In this document: positions 1 through 13,000 of the stretch, piece after piece
Layout: the number at the start of each line of letters is the position of its first letter
How positions within the stretch are numbered: the first letter of the stretch is position 1
Source: Spisula solida
Taxonomy: Eukaryota > Mollusca > Bivalvia > Venerida > Mactridae
Assembly (NCBI GenBank): GCA_947247005.1
Contig: OX365949.1
Coordinates: 2,862,001 to 2,926,000, forward strand
Length of the DNA stretch: 64,000 nt
Direction: 5' to 3'
Position numbers and translations under genes: made by a program
Notes under the pieces: generated by a model
Database searches by the model: none
Told to the model about the DNA's origin: nothing
Seen by the model: the letters and a program-made list of their open reading frames with translations, nothing else

Positions 1-205
1 ATATACATGTTTTACTTTTTTGTTACGTATTATCGTGTGTGTCAATGTGTCACATGATCTGCTAAGGGACGCATTGTAATCATGATATACATGGCGGTCT
101 CTGTAATAACTTCATACTTGTTTTATTCATGTTTAACGTCGTTTATCCACAATTCTGTATCGATCTACGTCAGCTGAGTCACTTAACCAATTTTCATGGG
201 CTATG

Positions 206-472
206 TACTAACCAGGCCCCGATCTCCCTAAGCAGCTCAAGTAGAAATCTAATCTGAAATGAGATTTTGCTAAATTCAGAGTCAGTATTTGAGATAAATT
301 TTAAGTTCGAGCTCTCTAAATTTTACTGTAATAAACTAAGAATAATGTTTTCTGTTTTGTGATGCGAATTTCAACAATCTCTCATGGAAATTATCTAAAA
401 GACATATGGCAATATTTGAGTTGAGATTAATCTCAGATTGAGATGTTTCGCGAGGTCGGGGCCAATACTAAC
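206..472. mobile_element. hAT-like MITE, about 250 bp
   Basis: Inverted ends GGCCCCGATCTC (215) and GAGGTCGGGGCC (to 463), with TACTAAC duplicated at 206-212 and 466-472. Subterminal 'aatctaatctgaaatgagatt' is mirrored near 425. No coding capacity. Exact ends uncertain by 1-2 bases. Confidence 0.65.
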
Positions 473-1640
473 TTCCCCTCAAGGAACCAGCATATTTTGC
501 GTTTCTACCTTCGTTTTCCCATGTGCAAGATAACAAAAATGGCCTAATTTGAGATACACATGTAGGGAACACTCAACATTTTTATCAATTCTTAAAGAAG
601 GGTGTGAAATCCAACTCACCACTGGACCACGGCCGCAGTTCAATGCTGTTCTCAAAGCCTCCTGGAGCTCAATGATTTCCATCTGAAGCAAACCCTGCTC
701 AATGGTACCTAGGCTTTATAGCTTCTATCAGCATTTGAAAAGGAAAATATGGTTATTTTCCAACTAATAAAATAAGACATGGCTTTATCAAACGTTCCAG
801 TTCTTTCAAAATTACATACATAACAGCGTCTCAAGTACAATGATGGTATACAGTTTTGAAGTTTTATTCGAATCATACAATAACAACGTAAAATAAACAT
901 ATCTCAATTTATACAATCTAGAAGCATGTGAGGTATGAGTAACATCTACACTAAATGCAATGTATCTATATTCCATAAGTATTGCATTTACACATGGGCA
1001 CGCGCTTATCATGTTTCGTTCACTATTCTGGTCAGTACAGCAACCATTCCATTGACTGCCTTCCATGGATAGCTTTTTATTATAAAGACTTTATTACCTG
1101 TGATAGCGGTGTCTGTACATGTTCGATATTCCTGTGCGCCGCAAATCGACGTTGGCTGCACACACACCAGCAGAGAAATAGTCTCACCAGGGAGACTAGA
1201 ACGCAGGTTTCCTTAGGTAGCCCAATGACCAGGGGAAGTTAAATCGTCAAAGAGTAGCTGAACGGCTGAACTGCTGAAAATTGGTAACTTATCTATTTGT
1301 GAATGTATCAATCTTCCATACAATCACTCTCAACGGTGAACAATGGAACAAGAACAGTAATTATGCAAAGAAAATCAATGTAGTTTGCCTACTCGACGCT
1401 TTACAATGTCACTTGAGATTTTCATAAAAAGAGTTTTAGTGAAAGGATATGATAGAACCTATTTTCAGGACCGGTCCGTATCCTGTTGATATAACACAAT
1501 GACGTCAATAATCAAGGTCGTTCAGACATCATTTTAGCTCAGAACTCCGCTACATAATCATATTGATAGAAAATGTCCGAACCAGTTGTGAGAATCTGAG
1601 GTCTCGAAAGTAACAAATTCGTTAAAGATAGTACTAATAC
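473..1640. other. No gene recognised upstream of the laccase
   Basis: Searched for a laccase start exon (signal peptide followed by a donor in phase 1); none convincing. Short ORFs here show no recognisable domain. May be intron, promoter or intergenic. Confidence 0.4.
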
Positions 1641-1659
1641 TTGTTCAGCTTAGTTTTAG

Positions 1660-2345
1660 TCTTATTACTGCGGTAGTCTTATTATTGCAGTAGTCTTATT
1701 GTTGCAGTAGTCTTATTGTTGCAGTAGTCTTATTGTTGCAGTAGTCTTATTATTGCAGTAGTCTTATTGTTGCAGTAGTCTTATTATTGCAGTAGTCTTA
1801 TTATTGCAGTAGTCTTATTGTTGCAGTAGTCTTATTGTTGCAGTAGTCTTATTGTTGCAGTAGTCTTATTGTTGCAGTAGTCTTATTGTTGCAGTAGACT
1901 TATTATTGCAGTAGTCTTATTGTTGCAGTAGACTTATTATTGCAGTAGTCTTATTGTTGCAGTAGTCTTATTATTGCAGTAGTCTTATTGTTGCAGTAGT
2001 CTTATTGTTGCAGTAGTCTTATTATTGCAGTAGTCTTATTGTTGCAGTAGTCTTATTGTTGCAGTAGTCTTATTATTACAGTAGTCTTATTATTGCAGTA
2101 GTCTTATTACTGTGGTAGTCTTATTGTTGCTGAAGTCGTATTTGCGGTAGTTTCATTATTGCGATAGTCTTATTATTAATTAGTGCAGAAGTCTTGTTAT
2201 TGCGGTATAGTTTTATGATTGTGGTTATTTCATTATTGCGGTAATCTTACTATTGCAGTAATTTTATTATTGCAATATTCTTATTCACGGTAATCTTATT
2301 TATGCGATAATCTTATATTTGCGTTAGTCTTAATATTGAGATGAT
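1660..2345 (+). repeat. 17-bp minisatellite 'gcagtagtcttattgtt'
   Basis: About 27 near-perfect units from 1660 to 2120, with G/A variation in 'ttgttgcag/ttattgcag', then decaying units to about 2345. It ends about 155 bp before the acceptor of laccase exon 1. Each unit looks like a short pyrimidine tract plus CAG. Confidence 0.95.
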
Positions 2346-2499
2346 TTTATCATCGTTGCAGTATCGATATATAAAACACTCGTATTTAAGGCGATGTTGA
2401 TTTCAGGGTAGTCTATTATTGAGATATTCTTATTTCTTTGAGAGGTCTATTGATAGCGGGTGGTTTTTAAGTAAGGCTTTGGTTTACTTTTTCTTACAG

Positions 2500-2717
2500 A
2501 CTACACGACACACCCATGTCGACGAGAATGTCTGGAGGCACGTAGGATGAAATGCGAGTATGATTTTATAGTTGAGCATTATCAAACCTTGTCACGTGCT
2601 TGCTTCAATTGTCCTCACAATATCACGGACTGTGATCGTCCACATTGTGTCCCTGGAGATGGATTCCTCCGCGCTATTAAAGTGGTGAATCGTATGATGC
2701 CGGGACCAGCCATACAT
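2500..2717 (+). CDS. Laccase exon 1 (first visible)
   Basis: Acceptor 'ttcttacag' ends at 2499 and donor gtaagt starts at 2718. The reading frame starts with codon 2502 (Tyr) and runs upstream of the Met at 2547, so that Met is internal. Encodes the Cys-rich N-terminus and the 'MPGPAIH' turn that opens cupredoxin domain 1. The preceding exon must end in phase 1. Confidence 0.92.
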
Positions 2718-5700
2718 GTAAGTACTCATATAACTCGTATAGTTGGTCAGTCATCTGCATTACACATAACATTTGTGAAATAATTTCTCTTATTAATTTC
2801 TTAATTACATTATAATCATAATGAATGCCTGAGTATGTGTTTTAGAAGATAAAGTATTGCATTCCTGTGCCCTTTCATCCGACTGAAATGTTTAAAACCA
2901 TGACTTATAAACAGTAGACATAAAAAAGTTGAACATATGTACTAAAAATGCTTTAAACACACTGTATAATAGATCATTTACGCCATAATTATACTGTAAA
3001 CACCGTCATTTTGTGAAGTATACATTGACCGAACATATTGGACCCATGGAAGTTAAGTCTAAGATCACATGAACTGTTTGTCATAGTACGCAAATGGATG
3101 AAACTTTCAAATAAATGCAACATTTTGTTGATCAACACTTTAAAACTGATTATATCATGTAACACTTTACAATCTATATAACTGAACGTGGGAAACAAAT
3201 TCAATATTAACGTCCTTTGACAATTATCGAAACAAAATACTTTTGCTAGAATCGTTATTCCTGGTTTGCATTGATATATTGAATAAAACTTAAAAATATT
3301 AGATTTAGATTGGTGAATAAAAATGTCATATGAGATCAAGCATTTTCTCATGGCGTTCGGTTGTAATGCAGACAGCTATTTTGAAACACCCTGTACTTGA
3401 AAATATAGCACACTAATAGTCAACAAAACACACACACATGAACATTGATTGTGCCATGTACGTGTTGAATTTCCTAACAATTGTTCGTCTGTTGTTAGAG
3501 GCAGTCGATATATTTCTCTAAAAGCACAATATATATAGTTCTTCCAATTTTGTACTGATATTAATGCCGCTTTCTACCGCTAGTTTTAATGGTATTTTTA
3601 TATTATATGCAAATATTATACTGATTGTCTAAATAGGTGAGAATAGGCTAATAGGCTACATTAGTATACATATTATTTTAAAGTTAAAAACGTGTTTTTA
3701 TTGTACTGATTGGATCATTATGTCTATCTAAGTAGACACTATACTGATAGCCCTCGGACCCTTTCCTCAAGATAATATGTATCCATTGAAAATGTATTCC
3801 TAAACTAAACGAATCGTATCAAGTAATCAGTTAAAAAGATAGAAAGCGATTGGATTCGTTTTATAGCAGGAGAAAGGTGTAAAAATGTAAATGTGCTAAA
3901 ATACGAAATGCACAATTACACGCATTGAGACGAAAAGAACAAGAGTTAAACATGATTCTGTGCTGTGGTTTGGTTCATTATCACACATGAGAAATGTTAA
4001 AAAATACCATGTGTTTTATTAATTGGGTTCTAAATTAGAACATGATTTGTTGCAATTAAGTATGACTTAATCGAGTTCAAGCGCAATATGCACTGGCCGT
4101 AACACCCGATAAGAACCACTATAACATCCAGTGCTTTGATGTTTCTTTTCATTTCAAACACAGGCGCTTGTATTAAAGTAAGGACTCGTTATCAAAAACA
4201 CAGTGACAACCCGAAACTGATGAAGCCAAAAAACCTAAACAATTATAACTAGCTCAATCAATCATGGACTATAATTATGTTGATATTTTGGACAGTGTTA
4301 TGGTGCTAACAATGTAAGGTGTTTATGGCGGTAAACAAGTAAATCTATACCAGGTTTGAAAACAATGCATTTGTGGACTTTGAAAATATTTGAGGTTCTC
4401 AATACATCAGTTGCTGCCGGGGCATAGAAATATATCTTGAATGAAAATAAATAGTTTAGCTCATACAACCCACCTTTGCCGGGTTAAAAAACATATTTGC
4501 ATGAGTATGCTATACCTACTGTAAACTAATGGCGGCAACACGTGGTGAGATTTAAGACAATGATGTACCCGATATTTCGGTAACCATGTTCAATACAATT
4601 TAAGGGAAAACGAAAAGAAGAAGCAATAATGAAAATGTGATAACGAAATCAATATAATTTTATAACAATAACGTGCACAAGAAACATTCCAAATATCAAT
4701 AAAAGATCACTTTAATGGCGCTTTCGGGACTTCGTACTTACACCGTTCAGAATTAATTTTAGATTTACATGTACTTTATGTAAGTGAATGCTAATGTTAT
4801 ATATCATATATCTGTTTATCAACTTATATCGGTCGATAGAACAAAAGCTGTATGCGGATAAATTTACATTTGTATATATATATATATTTGCGTTTGGGGA
4901 TGTAGGCCAAAGTCGATAGCATCACATGACACCATTGTCGTTAGTTTAATACACTTAAGTGACTCTTAATGATATTTACAAATATTTACTCAATATATCA
5001 AGGCCTACTTGTCCCAGTTTTCTTATTCATGAGTGGTACTAACTGATTGACTTAATTAAACGAAATTTGAAAGAGTGCTTTATTAACGTTACAATAAATG
5101 CAATACTACAGACGTAATATCACGTACATTGAATTAGTTATAAAGTAGTCTAGACAATGCATTTAGACTTAAGTTACCAATGTGCGAATATTTGACGTGA
5201 CGAAAATTAAATCTATAAAAGAAATAAAACGTGACCGTCTGTGTTGGTATGTATATTTATTATTTATATATATATACTAGAATATACGCTGCTTCATCGT
5301 TCAACATTTAGAACATAATATGGTTTGTGGAAGTTCTTTAACTGAAACATTATTGATAGTGCAGACCCCTTTAACACAATCTAAAGTTGTTAAAGAGTTA
5401 TACACATTTTTAACTTAAGTTTAAGATTTCGTAAATATTTTGATAAAACAATACCTTGGTTGTGGTAGGCCTATGTGTTAATGTTTACTATATTGGCAGG
5501 TTTGTAAGAATGATGAGGTATTGGTAAATGTCCACAATGAACTGACAGACTTTGAGGGGACCTCTATACACTGGCATGGTGTTCTACAGGAAGGGACCCC
5601 ACATATGGACGGTGTTGCTATGGTTACACAATGCCCAATACCGGTACACTCGGCGTTTCAGTATAGGTAATATGTTATCTGTTTATTATGTTGTATTTAC

Positions 5701-8700
5701 AGCTAATGTTTATTATATCACTGGGTGGAACGATGGTCGATTGGTTAGCGCTCTCGAATACCAATCCGGGGTCCCTGATTCTAATCTCGGCCTAGGCTCT
5801 GGAAATGTAAGAAACGCTTTTCAGGGTCCACGTTACTAGAGATGAAGTGCTTCGAAACCCAGAAGGTAGTCTCGCGCGTATCGGTGCTGTACACCGAGAA
5901 GAGTAGAGAACTAAGGAGTCTTTTCGGAAATAACTAAGGTAGCTTACCCGTTACATTCCTTGTATCACACAAACTTTGTAGTTTCCCTCAAAGACGGAGG
6001 TCATTGTGCATTCAGGCAGGGATAGAACCGAATGGCACGCAATACGACTATTTCAGTCGGACACCAACATATATCACTTCCTCCAAAGAACAACAACCTT
6101 AGATGAAACATATTATGATGAAGTCTAAACTTGAAGGAGGGTCATTTTTGTTCCAACTATGGCATTATTATTAAAATAAGATTTTGATTTTTAGTTCATC
6201 TAAATATATTCAGTATGCTCATCTGAACTCTTTGCACAAGGAATTTACTGTACATGTTAATATTTTTTGACTGAAAAGCACATTACTGTGCTTGACCATG
6301 AAATTTATTTTTAGACCTAGCCCCATAATGACTAGTTATAAGTCCCTAAACTTAAATCTGATTGGGTAGGGCGTAGGTACTATTCCATAAAACCTATGTC
6401 GTCAGCCATGAATGCCGTGTCATTGCAGACTGTCAAACAAAATTTCAGTATCGAACTTAAAAGTTATATTAATGTGAAATTTGTAAATGAGAAGTTTCTG
6501 TGAGTTTTATTATAAATAATAAATGTTAGAGAGACAATTGCATTTCTTTTTAAACACCCCTGTTATGTATACAAATCAATTTTATTTGATATTCAAACAA
6601 GTTCTGTGACAATCATTACATCGATGTATGGTGTCTATTTCTGACCGTATCAACGAACTCATCGATTACATTTGGCTGCATTTTGAATTGACTAAATCAC
6701 AGTGTATAAACGAGTCAACATTCGGTCATCGCAATAAGGCATATACATGAATTGTGTAGTCTTGTAATTAATCAAACATTGATCGGAAATCACAGATGCT
6801 TTTGCTCACAATAAGTCATACGGGTTGAAATGTATAGTATTGTAATAAGTCATGCAGTGATTGGCAATCGCAGATGCTTTTGCTAACGATAAGTCATATA
6901 CGTTGAATTGTATAGTATCCCAATAAGCCATACAGTGATTTGGTTTGTACGCAGCAGCGGCTGTGTTAATGCAAATGTCATCGTGTACATAACACCAAAA
7001 ACTGTGATTTACGTAACACCGGAAATAAGTGTACTTGTAAGCGTTTTTCGACATTGAGTTTTTGCAGACGAGAATATTTTGTCCCAGATTTTTGTCGCGC
7101 GTGTTGTAATATTTTGTAAATTCAGACATTTTATCTGTCTAAACGAGTGTGATATAACTATGACTGCTTGGTTTTTGTACAAAGGGGCATTTTTACCTCG
7201 TCTACGTTCAAAGCTCATAACACAGCCAACGTTACATTCGACAAGACGTTTATAACATTACATAGTGGTGTTGAATATGACCAGTCTAAGAGGGTCTCTG
7301 CAGATTTTGTCGGGAAAGCAAGACCGATACCTCTTGTTTGTCAACACCAAATAAAATGTCATACATAATTGAGAAATAGTTGGCAATGTACCAAAATAGA
7401 ACAAAAACTTCGCCTGTTAAATAATCGTTTATTTGGAACATGATTAACACGATTATACATGTTTAATGTTATTTTAATGATCACAAGACTGCTTCCATTT
7501 AAGGCATGTAACATAATACAATCTTGGCAAAAATAAATGAAATATCTCATTGACCATCCAGAAAATTATTTGGTTATCATTAAACGTTCACAATTCTATC
7601 GATAATATATTTATTTTTATCGAAACCGCTCATGTATATAATTATTAATAGTATACATTAACATAAATACACGCATGGATAGTATGTTATATTGTCATAT
7701 GTGCATTATATTACACAAACGTAATGTTTGTATATTTTGTAGATTTCTGGCAAAAAATTCTGGTACACATTATTGGCATGCACACGCCGGGTTACAGAGG
7801 GGTGACGGTATTTATGGAGCTCTTGTTGTTCGGGATACCTCACCCACACCCGTAATGCGTTACTATGACGACGATTTGCCCGAACATACTATTATATACC
7901 AGGACTGGCTGGACCAATATTCGTCCTCAAAATATTCGCTTCATCACCATGGAATGAGTGATAACCAGCCATCGTCGATTTTAATAAATGGTAGGTTGTT
8001 ACAAGCTTCAAATAATATTCAGTGTGACAAATCACGTGACGTCTGAAATAAGCGGGCAATATACTGCTATAACTTTTCACTTTTTAAATGATGTTTTCCA
8101 TAAACGACAGCTTACCTTGCTGATTCTGTCAAATGTGAAGCTTTCTCTACTTCCGGTTGACATTTTTACACAATGGTTTTACTAAGTCTGTAACACGTGA
8201 CCGTACTACTTGTGGATCGATTATTATTATGTCGATTATGCTTATTTTCAATAATAGTAATTACTTTCCATAATAAACACATTGAGTCACATAACCCATA
8301 CAAATAAAAGGGAAACCACTGCGATGCAATACTTACTTATGTAGAAATGACGGAACAGTTAGGGGCGATACATGTACTATTATTGGCATCACACTACTTG
8401 AAAACTGAACAACTTCGTTTCAGGTAGGGGTCGATCATACGGGGTACCCGTCCAAGAAATGGACATGAATATGAACATGCACGGAATGGATGACATGGAC
8501 GAATCGAAAGGGCACGAAGAAATGTCAAATGTACCGGATATGGACCATGCAGAAGAAACTATGAAAATGACAATGTCATCACGACGGACGACAAATATGC
8601 CTGATCATTCTAGCATGACAATGGAATCACCAGAAACCAAACCAAATATGACCCACGATGAGCCTGAAGTATCCCATGTACCCTACAGTATATACACGTG

Positions 8701-10041
8701 AGAACTTAGATGTTTAGTTTAAAACATGATCCTGAACTATTCCACCTCTGTCAACATATTGTCACTACAAATTCATATTATAACCGTTACTTAATATTTG
8801 TCATTTGGTATTCAGAAAGTTGCGTGTTCGCATTTCTTTTAAAACATCACACATGAATACCTTGTTATTTTTATAAATGCATGCCTTTCTTCTAATATAA
8901 TTCGTTGTCTAGTACAAGACTGTTTGGTCTCTTCAAGAAGGCATGTATACTGTTTATTTTAAGTGTGGCCTTGTTGATTGTCCTTGTGATGTGTGGTCGT
9001 CCTTGTACATTGTTCTGTTGTGTACCTTTCACGCTCTTGTGTTTCTGTTAAGTGCTGTCTTTCTTGTCGGATTTATTATTGTGTTTTTGTGTATCTGAAT
9101 GTTCCCTCTAAATTAAAGCAAATCATTTGGGTATAGTGCAGCTGACCAAGACAAGTAATAAATGATCTAAAACAAAACTTTGCTGATACAAAAATACGTT
9201 TTACTTATATCATTTTAATATTTACTTGCAGAGTTACTGCCGGTAGACGATACAGGTTACGCCTGATAAGCAATGGGTTATTAAACTGTCCATTGAAGAT
9301 TTCTGTTGACAACCATACCTTGACAGTCATATCTACGGACGGTTATGACATTGACCCTGTTATAGTCGACAGTTTGACTATTTTCGCAGGAGAAAGGTGA
9401 GTAAAACTGTGTAGACGAAACTTGACATATCCGGATAGTGGGATATAGTTAGTGGCGCCCGGAAAAAAACGAATGTATATATTCATGCATTTGTCTATCG
9501 TTGTGGAACTGGCGTGCCATATGTGTAGTAATCGGATTCCTTGGCTTTTTTGCAATGATTAGTGTTGTATAATGTCATCGGGACATAGTCCTGGTGTTTA
9601 TAATTTCCTTGTGTAAATGTCTTATTGTTTTGAAGAAGGAAGCACAAAAGAGGTTGAAATGTTAGTCCCAGCTATCCATGGTAACCTATTGTCTGTCTTT
9701 AACTATTACGGTCGCATTGTTAGCATTGCAAAATCTCAACCATTGTTTATCATGCATATTGAAATGATTAAGTTTAAGTCATACTGGTAACCCCTTAATT
9801 ATTCTGAGATAGCTTCATTGGTTTGATTTATATTGCCTGTTTTGCATATAATTATATCTACACAATATTTATATGATACAACATAACCTTATTTCGTAAT
9901 GTCGTGTATTTAAATTCGTGTGTAATAGAGGCTCACGACGAAGGTACGGCATGCCCAACTGTGTTGCTGAATAACTTTTAATTATAACACAAATTATACA
10001 CGCTTTGATTATAACTATTATCCCTCTTGCTTATTTTTCAG

Positions 10042-10072
<31 letters not shown>

Positions 10073-13000
10073 TGATACACCTGATGCTCTTGCAATATAA
10101 TACATGGTAGTTTAGGTATATTATTTCATTTGTTATCCAAGTAAAAAACAAGCTCCGTATTGTTCATAAAACTTTATTTAATACGTCTACATTAATTAAC
10201 TATACAAAAATGTACATTGATGTTTTTGTTTCATTGAAGCAAACAACATAATGTCTTGCTGTTTCTGGTGATGTTTTGTGATGTCTCTAAAATAAAGATA
10301 ATGTTTGATATGCAGATATGACGTAATTTTAACAACCAATCAAAAGATAGGGAATTATTGGATGCATGTGATTGGATTAGGTGATTGTGAACACAAGAAT
10401 ACGTCGCAGACTGCTATAATTAGATATCAGGGTGCAATGCACATGGATCCACAATCTGGAAATACGTACGTTGATGGGGATCGACAAGGAACTGTAAGTG
10501 ACGTCAGTGAATGACGAATTATTAAAAATTGTGTAAAGATATAATAAGAGTATTATTACTTCAATGTTTAAATCCGCTTTTCAGTCCGAATGAGATTAAA
10601 CTGAAACATTTGTTTATTTTCTGGTAATCAACCAATGACATAAACTGATCAAAAGGCATAAGACACACGCTGTCAATAACAAAAAAATGTTACCTTCGAA
10701 AATGTTGATCTGTCGTCCGATGTTTCCTCCTATCGTTTTCATTTTACGGCATTCGTTTCCAAACGTTTTGATGATCGCAAGAAGAATCTATATAGCACCC
10801 AAAATGTTTTGTTTTCAATTATAGAATATATTCGTTAATGAATGTGTTTACAAAAGTTTACTCGTGTCCATGGAATGTTTGCCTATAGTTGTGATTTAAA
10901 TGTTTAGAAATGCACTTCAATACCTCAAGATGTAATGTAAAAAAAAATTTTGGAACTATTTTTAACATAATTCTAATGACAAATAAAGAAATGGTGCCAA
11001 GCTGCTGTTATTTATCTCAAGAAGTGCAAGTCAATTATGATGACAGTTCTACCTTAATTTATTTTAGAATGGAAATCCAATGCGTGACTTTCAACCTGCA
11101 CACGTGACTGTAGCGGAAATGACATCAGAAAGCAGACCCCATGACGTGTACACTTCACATGACGTAAAAAGATTCTATATGAACCTTGGTTTCAACGAAG
11201 TTGAAAATCCTCGGTTCCTCGACCCCGTCCATTATCCACTATCGGCTATGACGTCAGCACATGCTGGTGCCCATGGCAACCATCTGTATGCGCTACAAAT
11301 GAACTACATTACATTTAAGATGCCCATGTCCCCAGTATTGTCACAATTTGGCGACTTAGGAGAAGTAAGTGTTGTTCTTAAAAGATCTTAAAACTATATA
11401 GGCCCATGCCCGGTCTTTACCATCTCCGCAGTGAAGGACCGGCATCACCAAACAAAAAATAATGGCGATGGTCGGTCATTGATCCAAGATGGCGGAACTA
11501 TAGTAATTTATATAATAAAACTATTATTTTAATACCATTATGTTTGTGTCGTTGAATTTTTTTTAAAACTTTTATTTTATTTGTGGATGTATGTATCTGA
11601 TGCGCATTTAGTAACGTACATGATCTCTAACCCGAAATTCGGTGAATCGTATCCCTAAAATCGCATTTTTTTGTTAAATAACGATTTCTGTTTTTTAAGG
11701 AAACAACCCTTAGTAGATATACTTCGTTATGCGAACTCACTGAGAACGAATTCGTTTCGATGTAGCCACCCTATCTTTTTATATCACGAGTTTCATGAAA
11801 ACCGCTACTCAAGTATATTTCAGTATTTAACAAGTTCAGAGCATTAAAAATCATTTTAATAATTTTAAAAAAATATACATTTATAGTGTGATATTGTCTA
11901 AACCATCTTTTTATATGCAACCTCCCAATATCTTAATATTGTCTAAACCATCTTTTTATATGCAACCTCCCCATCATCTTAATATTGTCTAAACCATCTT
12001 TTTATATGCAACCTCCCCATTATCTTAATATGGTCTAAACCATCTTTTTATATGCAACCTCCCATTATCTTAATATTGTCTAAACCATCTTTTTATATGC
12101 AACCTCCCCATCATCTTAATATTGTCTAAACCATCTTTTTATATGCAACCTCCCCATTATCTTAATATGGTCTAAACCATATTTTTATATGCAACCTCCC
12201 CATTATCTTAATATGGTCTAAACCATATTTTTATATGCAACCTTCCCATTATCTTAATATTGTCTAAACCATCTTTTTATATGCAACCTGCCTATCATCT
12301 TAATATTGTCTAAACCATATTTTTATATGCAACCTGCCTATTATCTTAATATTGTCTAAACCATCTTTTTATATGCAACCTGCCTAACATATTAATATTG
12401 TCTAAACCATATTTTTATATGCAACCTGCCTATTATCTTAATATTGTCTAAACCATATTTTTATATGCAACCTGCCTATTATCTTAATATTGTCTAAACC
12501 ATATTTTTATATGCAACCTCCCCATCATCTTAATATTGTCTAACCCATCTTTTTATATGCAACCTCCCCATTATCTTAATATTGTCTTAACCATCTTATT
12601 ATGTGCAACCTCCCCATCATCTAATTATTGTCTAAACCATCTTTTTATATGCAACCTCCCCATTATCTTAATATTGTCTAAACCATCTTTTTATATGCAA
12701 CCTCCCCATTATCTTAATATGGTCTAAACCATATTTTTATATGCAACCTCCCCATTATCTTAATATAGTCTAAACCATCTTTTTATATTTAACCTCCCCA
12801 TTATCTTAATATGGTCTAAACCATCTTTTTATATGCAACCTCCCCATTATCTTAATATAGTCTAAACCAACTTTTTATATGCAACCTCCCCATTATCTTA
12901 ATATTGTCTAACCATCTTTTTATATGCAACCTCCCCATTATCTTAATATAGTCTAAACCATCTTTTTATATGCAACCTCCCCATTATCTTAATATAGTCT

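Noticed and set aside
1660..2120. CRISPR-like regular array
   Set aside because: Units are contiguous with no unique spacers, in a eukaryotic intron or flank; a minisatellite.
2547..2783. Laccase start at the Met at 2547
   Set aside because: The frame continues upstream through conserved Cys residues to a splice acceptor at 2499, so this Met is internal.
10041..10062. TATA-like run as a promoter
   Set aside because: A (ta)n microsatellite inside a laccase intron.
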